From NCBI RefSeq assembly GCF_003944715.1, contig NZ_RWIT01000014.1:1-64000 (forward strand): DNA of 64,000 nt, in the 5' to 3' direction. Source of the stretch: Hymenobacter rigui (GTDB lineage: Bacteria > Bacteroidota > Bacteroidia > Cytophagales > Hymenobacteraceae). Of this stretch, positions 1 through 8,770 are shown piece by piece. A program made the translations under genes and the position numbers. The notes below the pieces were generated by a model. The model saw only the letters and a list, made by a program, of their open reading frames with translations, did no database searches and was not told where the DNA came from. How positions within the stretch are numbered: position 1 is the first letter of the stretch; the number at the start of each line of letters is the position of its first letter.

Positions 1-68
1 TGCCGGGCTCCGGGCTCAGTCAGCGCCTGCGCCACGCGCTGGCGCAAATCCATCGAATACGCTTGCAT
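1..68 (-). CDS. IS630-type transposase, N-terminal fragment (runs off window)
   Basis: Reading the minus strand from an ATG at 68 gives MQAYSMDLRQRVAQALTEPG and continues past the window edge. The pattern 'xAYSxDLRxRV' is the usual start of the helix-turn-helix region of IS630/Tc1-type transposases. Only 22 codons are visible, so intactness and the ends of the element cannot be judged. The AT-richer DNA and gene just to the right (to about 1200) fit a mobile-element neighbourhood. An unrelated helix-turn-helix protein with the same opening is possible. Confidence 0.6.
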   Translation of the reverse strand, partial: MQAYSMDLRQRVAQALTEPGAR

Positions 69-257
69 ATACCTGCTTACGTACGCTAGGCGACGGCAGC
101 TACACCGTTCATGAATCCGCTATATAGTGTTTTCCGTCACACCGATGTGTTACAAAAATGGCCCAGGATGTGGCGCGGGGCGTTCAGATTCGGGATTGGG
201 ATTTTTATGAATATTAATACAATTGCTGAGTTAATCGGATAATCCCATTGTCGCTAA

Positions 258-1172
258 ATGGAAGGATTTAATATAAAAATGCGGCGAATTTTTGCGCCTT
301 TTTTCCTGATTGTAACGGGAGTTGTACTGTGTTTTGCAGGGTTAGACTACTATCTGAATATTGATAACGTTGCCGACTTGCCCATCTGGTGGGTGTATTT
401 ATTGCCAGCTGCTGCCACAGCCGTTTTATGCTGGCTGGTGTTGCACCCGGGACTTCTTCTGCTGCAAGAAGACGCATCCAGAGATACAAAGGAAAGAGAT
501 CAGGGATATGCATCTTTCTACATAATAGTGGCAGCTATGGTGTTGCTACTGACATGGAGGATTGATTTGTACTTCAAAGAATCATTGGGAGTTGTCCGCA
601 TTGTGAAGTCGGTGCGGGATCTTGCGACCCAGAAGCCCGCAAGATTTTACTTTATGAAGAACATATATATTGATCGTGAGTTATGTGGCTTTGATTCGGT
701 AACTAAAACCCCTAAAGGTCAAAATCCAACGGTTTACATGCGCGCTGTATTTCCGTTACGAGACACGTTAGGCAGCGCTGTATGGGAGTTGCCAGTAGCG
801 TGGTTAGGTATTCAAAGTGCTCGTCAAATGTCTGTCGATGCGTCGCATGATTCTCTGGAAGTTTTTCAGCGTCGTGCGTACCGGGAGTTGCGCCTTGACA
901 TTCTGAACTCCTCCTCCCAACAGCTGTCGGACATTCAGTATTTGGAACGAGCTGGGGCAGGTGAACAGGATCAGCCATATCGTAAAGCATTATTCCGTAA
1001 TCCTCTGTATCACTATTTCAGCGCTGCTGTGCAGGCTCCCGTGCTGCTATACCCGCGTACCACTTCATTTGAGGACCGTACCAAAGACGCAGGGCTATTA
1101 TTAGTAGTGTTATATGTAGGCGGGATATTAGCATTTCTGATAAATCTGGTTTGCACAGATTTTAAGAAGTAG
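258..1172 (+). CDS. Hypothetical four-helix membrane protein
   Basis: I do not recognise the family. The product (304 residues from 258) has hydrophobic segments at about 9-28, 40-64 and 83-103, a soluble stretch of about 170 residues, and a last hydrophobic segment at about 278-300. The soluble part is probably exposed on one face of the membrane. An in-frame ATG at 279 is an equally good start because AAGGA lies about 12 bases upstream of it. Base composition is clearly AT-richer than the genes to the right, and a transposase start lies just upstream, so recent acquisition is plausible. No partner gene is apparent. Confidence 0.6.
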   Translation: MEGFNIKMRRIFAPFFLIVTGVVLCFAGLDYYLNIDNVADLPIWWVYLLPAAATAVLCWLVLHPGLLLLQEDASRDTKERDQGYASFYIIVAAMVLLLTWRIDLYFKESLGVVRIVKSVRDLATQKPARFYFMKNIYIDRELCGFDSVTKTPKGQNPTVYMRAVFPLRDTLGSAVWELPVAWLGIQSARQMSVDASHDSLEVFQRRAYRELRLDILNSSSQQLSDIQYLERAGAGEQDQPYRKALFRNPLYHYFSAAVQAPVLLYPRTTSFEDRTKDAGLLLVVLYVGGILAFLINLVCTDFKK

Positions 1173-1274
1173 CTGCAGCGTAATTGTCTCAATGCAAAAA
1201 GCATTTTCCTGCCTTGGTTGTTAAGTAACCTGCGCCGGCACATCACCGGCGCACGAACCAAACCTACACACCCT

Positions 1275-2003
1275 ATGAACATCGGAATCATTGGTGCCGG
1301 CCACATCGGCAGCGCCCTGGCCGTTCGGTTTACGGACCTCGGCCACTCGGTTTACATTGCCAACTCCCGCGGGCCCGAAACCCTCAAAGACGTGGAGCAG
1401 AAGACGGGCGCTAAGGCCGTGACGGCCGAGGAAGCCGCTCAGCACGGCACCGACCTGGTAGTGGTAACCATCCCGCTTAAGAACATTCCAGATCTGCCTA
1501 AGGGCCTGCTGGCCAGCGTGCCTAAGGAGACGCCCATCATCGATACCAGTAACTACTACCCCATGCTGCGCGACGGCAAGATTGCGGAGCTGGAAACCGG
1601 CAGCCTCACCGAGAGCGAGTGGGTGCAGCAGCACCTGGGCCGCCCGGTGGTGAAGGTGTTCAACAACATCTACGCCGACCACCTCCAGAATAAGGGGGTG
1701 CCTGCCGGTACGCCCGGCCGCATCTCGCTGCCCGTAGCCTCCGACGATGCTGCCGCCAAGCAGAAGGTAATGGCCGTGGTGGAGGAGCTAGGATTCGACG
1801 CCGTGGACGACGGCACCCTGCATGAATCGTGGCGGCAGCAGCCGGGTACGCCTTCCTACGGGGCTGATATGCCCGCCGACAAGCTGCGCGAGCACCTGGC
1901 CAGCCTCGGCACTGAGCGCACCGAGGAGCAGCACAAGGAGTTCCTGGCCAACCACGCCAAAACGGAGCAGGCCATGGCCGACCAGGGCATCAAGCTGAAG
2001 TAG
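1275..2003 (+). CDS. NADPH-dependent F420 reductase-like oxidoreductase
   Basis: This is a Rossmann-fold protein of 242 residues. It opens with the dinucleotide-binding glycine motif GIIGAGHIGSALA (residues 3-15), followed by the NSRGP motif after the second strand that is typical of the F420-dependent NADP reductase / YqcZ-like family and favours NADPH. Such proteins reduce or oxidise small substrates in the cytoplasm; the substrate here is unknown. I chose ATG 1275 because the glycine motif then begins at residue 3; an upstream in-frame extension to 1218 has no family support. The gene is monocistronic, with a strong hairpin terminator at 2096-2144. Confidence 0.75.
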   Translation: MNIGIIGAGHIGSALAVRFTDLGHSVYIANSRGPETLKDVEQKTGAKAVTAEEAAQHGTDLVVVTIPLKNIPDLPKGLLASVPKETPIIDTSNYYPMLRDGKIAELETGSLTESEWVQQHLGRPVVKVFNNIYADHLQNKGVPAGTPGRISLPVASDDAAAKQKVMAVVEELGFDAVDDGTLHESWRQQPGTPSYGADMPADKLREHLASLGTERTEEQHKEFLANHAKTEQAMADQGIKLK

Positions 2004-2095
2004 GCCCCCGTTGTAGCCGCCGGTTACAGTGCCAGTACGCACTACCATAGAGCGTTTTTAAAATCTGTCTGGAATCGTCCTGCTGAGTACAGCTT

Positions 2096-2144
2096 AAGCA
2101 CCTCTGCCGAACAATTTCGTGTGAACGAAGCGGCAGAGGTGCTT
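2096..2144 (+). terminator. Hairpin terminator after the reductase gene
   Basis: A perfect 14-bp stem (2096-2109 with 2131-2144) encloses a 21-base loop that can itself form a short TTCG/CGAA stem. It lies 93 bases after the reductase stop and before the AraC gene. There is only a very short T run, so termination strength is uncertain. Confidence 0.6.
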
Positions 2145-2247
2145 TGGCTGCACTTAGCAGGACGTTCTTTTATCTGCCCGTACGTACTCACTGGAATACG
2201 TGGCTGCCATACGCCAGAGAGTACGCCAACCGTCTTATCTTTCCCTC

Positions 2248-3066
2248 ATGCAGTACCAAGGAATATCGGCCCCGGCCGCGCTACAGGATGCTATCCAGGG
2301 CTTTTGGTACAACAGCATCGACTTTGCCGGGCTGCCTGCGGGCTTTGAGATAGTGCCGGATGGGTCTGCAGAAATCATTTTTCATTTCGGCCGTCCGTGC
2401 CGTGTGGCTACTGCGGGCGGCGTGCAGCCGCTGCCTTCTCCGTTTCTGATGGGGCTGCTCAACCAGCCGGTGCTGCTGCACGGGGAAGGCCGGCTGGACA
2501 TTATCGGTGTCAAGTGCTTTCCCTGGACGGTGTTTGAGCTGCTGGGGCTGCCCGCCGGGCCGGGCGGCGTGCGCACCTTCCGGCATCCCATTGCCAGGCT
2601 GCATCCCGCCCTGGCCGAGCTGATTCGGGCGGGCCAGGTAGAGGCGGCTCTGGCGCTGGTACAGCAGTATTTTCTGGATGCCCGGCTCGGAAAGGCTACC
2701 GATAACACGCTGACTAAGGCAGGCGAGGCTATGCGGGAGGCCGGCGGTACCTTGCCGGTCAGCGAGGTAGCGGCGGCGGCCCATGCCACAGTCCGGACCC
2801 TGGAGCGGAAGTTTAAGCAAGCGGCGGGCCACACGGTGAAGGACGTATCGGGGCTGCTGCGCTTTGAGCAGGTGCGCAACCACCTGTGGCTGCAGCCGGA
2901 AGCCAACTTGGCCGCCCTGGCTCACGAGCTGGGCTACACCGACCAGTCTCACCTGAGCCGGGAGTTCAAACGCTACAGCGGTACCACGCCCGCCGCTTTT
3001 GCGCGCAACGCCCGGCGCGGAAGACCAGCCGTGAGCGACGCTTTTGTCGCGTTTTTACAAGCCTAG
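2248..3066 (+). CDS. AraC-family transcriptional regulator
   Basis: The protein has 272 residues. The N-terminal half resembles the DUF6597 ligand-binding region common in Bacteroidota AraC regulators, with the signature 'VPDGSAEIIFHFG' near residue 35. The C-terminal 90 residues form the double helix-turn-helix: 'VRTLERKFKQAAG' for the first and 'LAALAHELGYTDQSHLSREF' for the second. It should bind DNA in response to a small molecule. ATG 2248 was chosen because similar proteins begin just before this block. The FAD monooxygenase gene starts 41 bases after its stop on the same strand, so it is the likely target or operon partner. Confidence 0.82.
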   Translation: MQYQGISAPAALQDAIQGFWYNSIDFAGLPAGFEIVPDGSAEIIFHFGRPCRVATAGGVQPLPSPFLMGLLNQPVLLHGEGRLDIIGVKCFPWTVFELLGLPAGPGGVRTFRHPIARLHPALAELIRAGQVEAALALVQQYFLDARLGKATDNTLTKAGEAMREAGGTLPVSEVAAAAHATVRTLERKFKQAAGHTVKDVSGLLRFEQVRNHLWLQPEANLAALAHELGYTDQSHLSREFKRYSGTTPAAFARNARRGRPAVSDAFVAFLQA

Positions 3067-3106
3067 GGCCGGCGCTTGTCGGAAGTTTGCGTCTCACTCA
3101 TGCACT

Positions 3107-4675
3107 ATGAACGAGACACTGGAAAATCAGCAAATTGCCGCCCAGCCGGCCGAGTACGATGTGATTATTGCCGGCGCGGGGCCGGTGGGGTTGTTTCTGG
3201 CCGCAGAGCTGGCCCTGCGCCGCTGCTCTGTGCTGGTGCTGGAAAAGGCGGCGCAGCCGGATTCTCCCCTGAAGCAAATGCCATTCGGGCTCCGGGGGCT
3301 CAATGCGCTTTCCATTGAGGCGCTGGACCGCCGGGGGCTGCTGTCGGAGCTGAAGCTGCACCAGCGCTTCAACCTGCTCCCGACTGCCCCAGCTGCCGGC
3401 CCGGGAGCTAAACCAAAGCCTGGCGGGCACTTTGCCGGCATTCAGTTTGAGGTAAGTAAAGTAGATACCACGCAGTGGCCGTACCGCCTGCCCGGCTCTA
3501 CCGAAACCCTGATCATGTCGGAGTTGCAGGAACTGGAAGCGGTGCTGGCCCGCCGGGCCGAGGCCCTGGGCGTCACCATTCTGCGCGGACTGGCCATTAC
3601 GGGCTTTGAGCAAACTGACGGGGCTGTATCGGTGCAAACTGAGGGCCATGCCTTTACCGGCAGTTGGCTGGTAGGCTGCGACGGGAGCCGTAGCGTAGTG
3701 CGCAAGCTGGGTGCCTTCGACTTTGCCGGGACGGAGCCGGAGTTTACCGGCTACTCGGTGCAGGTGGATATTCCCGACCAGGAGAAGCTCAGCTCCGGCC
3801 GCACCCTGACACCCACCGGCATGTACTGGCAGTCCCAGCCCGGCTACCTGATTATGCAGGAGTTTGACGGCGGGGCATTCCACAAGGCCCAACAGCCTCT
3901 TACGCTCGACTACGTGCAGGCGCTAATCCGCCGCATCTCCGGCACCGACGTCACCATCAGCGCCCTGCATCTTGCCACTGCCTGGACAGACCGCTCCCGG
4001 CAGGCTACGGCCTACCGCCACGGCCGGGTGCTGCTCGCCGGCGACGCCGCCCACATCCACTCACCCCTCGGGGGGCAGGGCCTGAACCTGGGGTTGGGCG
4101 ACGCTATGAATCTGGGGTGGAAGCTGGCCGCCACCCTGAAAGGGCAGGCACCCGCTGGCTTGCTGGATACATACTATACCGAGCGGTACCCCATTGGGGC
4201 GCAGGTGCTGGACTGGTCGCGTGCACAGGTGGCCATTATGCACCCCAGCCCGCAAGCTCAGGCGCTGCGCGGCATCATGCAGGACCTGCTGAATACACGC
4301 GACGGCGCCACCTATTTTGCCGGCAGGGTCTGGGGAATTTCCACCTGTTATGCCCTGGGTGGCAGTCATCCGCTGGTTGGGTACAGTGCGCCGAACTTTA
4401 CGTTTGAAGACGGTACGACACTGAGCACGCTGCTGCGCGACGGCCGGGGAATCCTGCTTGATTTTGGTACTACAGCTTCTCTGGAAGCTTTTGCCGGCGA
4501 GTTTGGCGACCAGCTGAAGTACGTTTCGGGCCAGGCGCAGGAGCAGGCCGGCTTGTGCGCGTTGCTAATCCGTCCGGATGGGTTTGTGGCCTGGGCTACT
4601 GATGCGGAGCCTGATGAACAGGCCATTCGGGAAGCAGCGGCCCGTTGGGTTGTCGGTCAGGCCATATTTCTGTAG
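3107..4675 (+). CDS. FAD-dependent aromatic-type monooxygenase
   Basis: This 522-residue flavoprotein belongs to the PheA/TfdB/MhpA hydroxylase group. It has the FAD-binding GAGPVGLFLAAELA motif near residue 22, the DG motif 'GCDGSRSVVRK' in the middle, and the GD motif 'LLAGDAAHIHSPLGGQGLNL' that contacts the ribityl chain. A thioredoxin-like C-terminal region follows. Such enzymes hydroxylate phenolic or polyketide-like substrates with NAD(P)H and oxygen; the substrate cannot be read from sequence. The preceding AraC regulator 41 bases upstream suggests substrate-inducible expression. ATG 3107 precedes the flavin motif with a short lead. A strong terminator closes the transcript at 4759. 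Confidence 0.82.
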   Translation: MNETLENQQIAAQPAEYDVIIAGAGPVGLFLAAELALRRCSVLVLEKAAQPDSPLKQMPFGLRGLNALSIEALDRRGLLSELKLHQRFNLLPTAPAAGPGAKPKPGGHFAGIQFEVSKVDTTQWPYRLPGSTETLIMSELQELEAVLARRAEALGVTILRGLAITGFEQTDGAVSVQTEGHAFTGSWLVGCDGSRSVVRKLGAFDFAGTEPEFTGYSVQVDIPDQEKLSSGRTLTPTGMYWQSQPGYLIMQEFDGGAFHKAQQPLTLDYVQALIRRISGTDVTISALHLATAWTDRSRQATAYRHGRVLLAGDAAHIHSPLGGQGLNLGLGDAMNLGWKLAATLKGQAPAGLLDTYYTERYPIGAQVLDWSRAQVAIMHPSPQAQALRGIMQDLLNTRDGATYFAGRVWGISTCYALGGSHPLVGYSAPNFTFEDGTTLSTLLRDGRGILLDFGTTASLEAFAGEFGDQLKYVSGQAQEQAGLCALLIRPDGFVAWATDAEPDEQAIREAAARWVVGQAIFL

Positions 4676-4758
4676 GCCGCAGTAGTGGTTCGGTTCCTGT
4701 CGAATCAAACCGCCTGTTTGAAGCCGGATTTCCGGTAGTGCGCTGCCTGGTGCAGCAG

Positions 4759-4798
4759 CAGTTGGGGCCACCCTGGCATAGCAGGGTGGCCCCAACTG
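4759..4798. terminator. Bidirectional hairpin terminator between convergent genes
   Basis: A perfect 17-bp inverted repeat (4759-4775 with 4782-4798) with a 6-base loop lies between the ends of the convergent monooxygenase and GH43 genes. It is followed by TTTTC on the plus strand. It can serve both transcripts. Confidence 0.8.
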
Positions 4799-4815
4799 TT
4801 TTCAGGTAATGCCTT

Positions 4816-5829
4816 CTACTTGAGCTTCCGGGCAGCCACGCCTCTCTGGGTAAGTTTCACGGGTTGGATGCGGCCCTGGGAATCAAAGTACAGTCGCTCG
4901 ATGCAGGTGACACGGTGGTTCTGGTCGGTTTCGGAGAGGGGGCGACGGTGGTAAATGATGTACCACTCATCGGTGCCCGGCACCTGCACGACGGAGTGGT
5001 GGCCGGCTCCGGTAGCCACGGCAGCGTCCTGCTGCAGGACCTTGCCCACCCGCTGCCACGGCCCCAGCGGCGAGTCGGCTACGGCGTAGGCCACGGAGTA
5101 ATCGGGGCCGGTCCAGCCACCTTCGCTCCACATGAAGTAGTATTTGCCCTGGCGGCGGAACATAATCGGGCCTTCCACATAGTTCTGGGGCGTTATTTCC
5201 TTGTAAATGGTACCATCGGGGAAGGGCAAAAAACCGGTAAAATCGGGCTTGAGGCGCGCAATATTGCAGTGTGACCAGCCGCCGTAGATGATGTAATACT
5301 GCCCGCCCGGGTCCTGAAACACAAACTGGTCGATGGGTTGCGCGCCGTTGTGGATGTTGCCGATGAGCGGCTTGCCCAGGTAATCCCGGAACGGCCCTTC
5401 CGGCCGGTCGGCTACGGCTACTCCAATGCCGCCTACTTCGCCCTCGTGCACATCATTGGCTCCGAAGAACAGGAAATACCGCTTGTCCTTCTGCACCACG
5501 GCCGGGGCCCACATGGCCCGCTGCGCCCATTTCACGCTGGTAGTATCCAGTATGCGCGGATGCTTGGTCCAGTGCACCAGGTCGGGCGAGGAAAACGCAT
5601 CCATGAATACCTGCTGATTGTACGGCGCGGAATAGGTGGGATACACCCAGTACTGCCTGCCGAAGATGACGGCCTCCGGGTCGGCGTACCAACCGGGCAA
5701 AATGGGGTTGCCTGATAGCTCTGTTCCGGGAACCGGTTTCATCCTGGCGGCGGGTTTGGCCGATTGAGCAACGGCTGCATGCGTGAGCAGCAACCCAAGC
5801 GGCAGACTCAGAAGCAGAAGTTTCTTCAT
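4816..5829 (-). CDS. Secreted glycoside hydrolase family 43 enzyme
   Basis: The protein has 337 residues with a clear signal peptide (MKKLLLLSLPLGLLLTHAAVAQ). The five-bladed GH43 propeller is indicated by 'GWYADPEAVIFG' with the presumed catalytic base Asp50, and by 'YVEGPIMFRRQGKYYFMWS' carrying the presumed acid Glu. GH43 enzymes are mostly arabinosidases and xylosidases; the subfamily cannot be fixed by eye. I chose ATG 5829 because the signal peptide starts there. It stands alone, divergent from the cold-shock gene, without susC/D next to it. It is unlike the second GH43 enzyme in this window (60459-61496). Confidence 0.82.
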   Translation of the reverse strand: MKKLLLLSLPLGLLLTHAAVAQSAKPAARMKPVPGTELSGNPILPGWYADPEAVIFGRQYWVYPTYSAPYNQQVFMDAFSSPDLVHWTKHPRILDTTSVKWAQRAMWAPAVVQKDKRYFLFFGANDVHEGEVGGIGVAVADRPEGPFRDYLGKPLIGNIHNGAQPIDQFVFQDPGGQYYIIYGGWSHCNIARLKPDFTGFLPFPDGTIYKEITPQNYVEGPIMFRRQGKYYFMWSEGGWTGPDYSVAYAVADSPLGPWQRVGKVLQQDAAVATGAGHHSVVQVPGTDEWYIIYHRRPLSETDQNHRVTCIERLYFDSQGRIQPVKLTQRGVAARKLK

Positions 5830-6132
5830 GGGCACAACCATACGGATTAATTGACAGAGTGCAGCCTGCAATACCCCTTGCAGGGGGCGAAACGCTACTA
5901 TTTCGTTTAAATAAGACGGGTTTGAACTTAAGCCGGATGCTCGCAGTTAACAGCTCAAGTATCGTAGCATATGAATGTAGTACCCCATTTGGGTAGATGT
6001 TCAAAATAAAAGGCGTACGTTTACAATGTTTAAGGCAAATTGCCTCGTGTCACCTACTATCAATTCGCTTGCAGAATCATCGTAGCGTTCCGTTGTCAGT
6101 TGCTTTTTTTTCATCCATTTCCTAAAAGCATC

Positions 6133-6324
6133 ATGTCAACAGGAACCGTAAAATTCTTCAATGAAACCAAAGGCTTTGGTTTCATCAACGACGCCACCAC
6201 CGGTCAGGACATCTTCGTTCACGTAACCGGCCTCATCGACGAAATCCGTGACAATGACACGGTTGAGTTTGAGGTAGAGCAGGGCCGCAAAGGGCTGAAC
6301 GCCGTTAAAGTGCGTCGCGCTTAA
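6133..6324 (+). CDS. Cold-shock domain protein
   Basis: A 63-residue single cold-shock domain protein with both nucleic-acid-binding motifs: RNP1 'KGFGFI' (residues 13-18) and RNP2 'DIFVHV'. It binds single-stranded RNA and DNA and acts as an RNA chaperone. The start at 6133 gives the standard family length; the longer in-frame extension to 6040 is AT-rich leader. The 303-base gap to the divergent GH43 gene leaves room for a long 5' leader, as in cspA genes where the leader controls cold induction; that role is inferred here. A 19-bp terminator follows the stop. Confidence 0.9.
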   Translation: MSTGTVKFFNETKGFGFINDATTGQDIFVHVTGLIDEIRDNDTVEFEVEQGRKGLNAVKVRRA

Positions 6325-6341
6325 CTGTCCCGCTTTTCAAG

Positions 6342-6383
6342 CAAACAAAAAGAGCATGCCAGCCGGCATGCTCTTTTTGTTTG
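6342..6383. terminator. Long perfect hairpin terminator after the cold-shock gene
   Basis: A 19-bp perfect stem (6342-6360 with 6365-6383) and a 4-base loop, with A-rich and T-rich flanks on the two arms, so it can work in both directions. It separates the cold-shock gene from the convergent NmrA-type gene. Confidence 0.85.
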
Positions 6384-6410
6384 TGCAGTTTTAGGTGGCG
6401 TGGCCAACGG

Positions 6411-7352
6411 CTATTTCAAGCCGGCCAATACCTGCTGCACCGGTGTCCAGCGGATGTCCGGGTAGCGGGCGTTGTCGAGCGGCTCCGACAGCTTGGCCTG
6501 GCCGGTAAGCATGTTGTGCATGTACTGCATGCCCTGCCAGGGCGGAAATACCTCGTTTCGGGCGGGCATCAGCGTGCGGGTGAGGCGAATCATGTTGGCC
6601 AGAAAATCGAGGCTGCCCACGCGCAACAGCTTAAACTCGTGGCCCAGGGCATTGCTGGCAATGGTCCGCAGCCCCTGGATGCTGGCTACCTCTCCGGCAA
6701 TGCGCAGGTAACGGGGCGTGGTACTATCGAGGGCGGCGGCGGCCGTGAAGCTGGCCGTATCGACCATGGTGGTAAAGTCGAGGGGCTGGTCGGCATCTCC
6801 CCAGTACACTATGCGGCGAATGCCCGGCTGAATCAGCGGGGCCTGCCCCGTCAGCAGGTCCGTAAACATGCCATTCAGCACGGAGGTAGCCTGAATCGGA
6901 GCCTGATCGAGCCGCCGCTGAAACTCCCGTCGCAAATCGAAGTTGCGGTTGGAGCCTTCGGGCAGGCGGGTGAAGTCGGCGGAGAAATCGGAGGGGATGA
7001 AGCGGGGTACGCCGGCAGCTACAGCCGCATCCAGCAGCCGTGACTGGGCATCCACAATGGTTTCGCGCAGCCCCGATAGAGCTGATACCACGCAACTGGC
7101 GCCGGTGCAGGCGGCCGTGAGGGCCGGAGCATTGCTGAAATCAACTGATACTACTTCCACGCCCTGCAGCCGCAGAGATTCTGCCTCGGCTTTGTGGCTG
7201 GACTCGGGCCGTACCAGCGCCCGCACGGCCGCACCCCGGCGGCGTAGCTGGTGAGCAATGAGCAGCCCCAGCGCCCCGGTAGCCCCGGCCAGTACAATAA
7301 GCGCCGGTTGCGGGGCAGAGGGTGGGGTAGGAGCAGTGTTGGATTGGGACAT
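6411..7352 (-). CDS. NmrA / isoflavone reductase-like NAD(P)-binding protein
   Basis: A 313-residue atypical short-chain dehydrogenase. The N-terminal 'VLAGATGALGLLIAHQLRRRG' near residue 20 matches the GxxGxxG NADP motif of NmrA and isoflavone-reductase-like proteins, followed by 'ALVRPES', where the Arg commonly selects NADPH. The central 'RFIPSDFSADFTR' matches the 'FxPSEFG' region of that family. It may act as a reductase or as a redox-sensing protein. It stands alone, divergent from the acyltransferase gene with 206 bases between them. No substrate can be assigned. Confidence 0.75.
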   Translation of the reverse strand: MSQSNTAPTPPSAPQPALIVLAGATGALGLLIAHQLRRRGAAVRALVRPESSHKAEAESLRLQGVEVVSVDFSNAPALTAACTGASCVVSALSGLRETIVDAQSRLLDAAVAAGVPRFIPSDFSADFTRLPEGSNRNFDLRREFQRRLDQAPIQATSVLNGMFTDLLTGQAPLIQPGIRRIVYWGDADQPLDFTTMVDTASFTAAAALDSTTPRYLRIAGEVASIQGLRTIASNALGHEFKLLRVGSLDFLANMIRLTRTLMPARNEVFPPWQGMQYMHNMLTGQAKLSEPLDNARYPDIRWTPVQQVLAGLK

Positions 7353-7558
7353 ACGTCAGGGATCTTTTCGTGGGGAATAGCCAGTAGGGCCTGCTGCTGC
7401 GGCCGCAGAATCAGCCGGAAGGGCGGTGGCGAGAGTAATACCCTGCTGCGGCCCGGAAGGTTATTAGCAGGCGGCCAAGCGGGAGGGGGCAAGTCCAGGC
7501 ATATGGCTGCAGCCAAGTATATTAGCCAACCATGTTGCGTGCCTGATATCAGAAGCCT

Positions 7559-8761
7559 ATGTCCGCTACCGCTCCACTTTCTGCAGAAGCTCCCTTGCTG
7601 GCCGAACAGCCGCCTGGCCGGGTGCGGGTCCAGTCCGTTGATGTTGTGCGGGGGCTGGTAATGGTTATTATGGCCCTCGACCACATCCGGGAGTTCTGGA
7701 GCCCTACGCTGGTGCGGCCGGAAGACGTGGCTAATGCCTCTGCACTGCTGTTCTTCACCCGCTGGATTACCCACTTCTGCGCCCCTACATTCGTGTTCCT
7801 GTCGGGGCTGAGCATCTGGCTGTATGCGCAGAAACAGCCCAGCCGCCGCGCGGTAAGCCGGTTTCTGCTGCTGCGGGGTGGGTGGCTGATTGCGCTGGAG
7901 TTGATGGTTATCAACTTCGTGCTGCAGTGGGGCTATGGCATTCTGCTGCTGCAGGTAATCTGGGCAATTGGGTGGGGCATGCTGCTGCTGGCCGGGTTGC
8001 TATGGCTGCCCCGCGGGGTGCTGGTGGTGCTGGCGGCGGGCATCCTGCTGGGCCACAACCTGCTGCCGGTACTGCAGCCAACTACAACAGGCACAGCACT
8101 GTTGGCCCTGCTGCACAACACGCCGTTTGTGCTGCCGGTGGGGCCATTGCCGCCGTTTCTGGTGGCGTACACCATTCTGCCCTGGCTGGGCGTGATGCTG
8201 GCCGGCTACCTCGTAGGGCCGTGGTTCCGGTTGCCGCAGCCGCAACGTGCGCAGCGGCTGCGGTGGTCCGGAGTCGGGTTGCTGCTGGCATTTGGGCTGC
8301 TGCGGGCAACCAACTGGTACGGCGACCTGGCCCCCTGGAGTATTCAGTCCCGGGGCCCGTTGTATAGCGCGCTGTCGTTCCTGAATGTGACCAAATATCC
8401 GCCTTCCCTGCTGTTTGTGTGCCTCACGCTGGGCGTAGCGCTGCTGCTGCTGAGCGTTACCGAAACGGCCGCCAGCCGCCTGAGCCGCTGGCTGCGCACG
8501 TTCGGACGGGTGCCGTTTTTCTATTACCTGCTGCACCTGCTGCTTATCAGCGGCTCGGCCTGGGTCTGGACGCGGCTGGCGTTTGGGGCACCTTTCAACT
8601 TCTCGTTTGCCACGCCGGCCACCTGGCCCGCCGCGTATCAGCCCAGCCTGCTGCGGGCGTATGTGGTGTGGGCAGCCGTTGTACTGACGCTGTACTGGCC
8701 GTGCCGTTGGTACGAGGGCTTCAAGCAGCGGCATTCGTACTGGTGGCTGTCGTATCTGTAG
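7559..8761 (+). CDS. Polytopic membrane acyltransferase of the DUF1624 / heparan-alpha-glucosaminide N-acetyltransferase type
   Basis: A 400-residue membrane protein with about ten hydrophobic segments. The opening 'VDVVRGLVMVIMALDHIREF' contains the conserved Arg-Gly and Asp-His of the DUF1624/HGSNAT-like family; the His is the presumed acetyl carrier. 'FVFLSGLSIWLYAQK' follows, as in that family. It probably moves an acyl group across the inner membrane to a glycan or other acceptor, but the acceptor is unknown. It reads alone from the plus strand and ends 9 bases before the convergent propeller gene, with no obvious terminator in between. Confidence 0.75.
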   Translation: MSATAPLSAEAPLLAEQPPGRVRVQSVDVVRGLVMVIMALDHIREFWSPTLVRPEDVANASALLFFTRWITHFCAPTFVFLSGLSIWLYAQKQPSRRAVSRFLLLRGGWLIALELMVINFVLQWGYGILLLQVIWAIGWGMLLLAGLLWLPRGVLVVLAAGILLGHNLLPVLQPTTTGTALLALLHNTPFVLPVGPLPPFLVAYTILPWLGVMLAGYLVGPWFRLPQPQRAQRLRWSGVGLLLAFGLLRATNWYGDLAPWSIQSRGPLYSALSFLNVTKYPPSLLFVCLTLGVALLLLSVTETAASRLSRWLRTFGRVPFFYYLLHLLLISGSAWVWTRLAFGAPFNFSFATPATWPAAYQPSLLRAYVVWAAVVLTLYWPCRWYEGFKQRHSYWWLSYL

Positions 8762-8770
8762 GCCTGCGAG

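Noticed and set aside
2281..2952. A 223-codon open frame opposite the AraC gene
   Set aside because: Low-complexity Gln/Arg composition and no domain; the AraC helix-turn-helix on the other strand is clear.
3098..3892. A 264-codon frame opposite the FAD monooxygenase
   Set aside because: Shadow of a flavoprotein with intact FAD motifs.
6016..6023. TACGTTTA as the -7 box of the cold-shock gene
   Set aside because: It differs from TAnnTTTG in its last base, and the nearest TTTG (5988-5991) is 24 bases away, longer than usual. Too weak to list as a feature.
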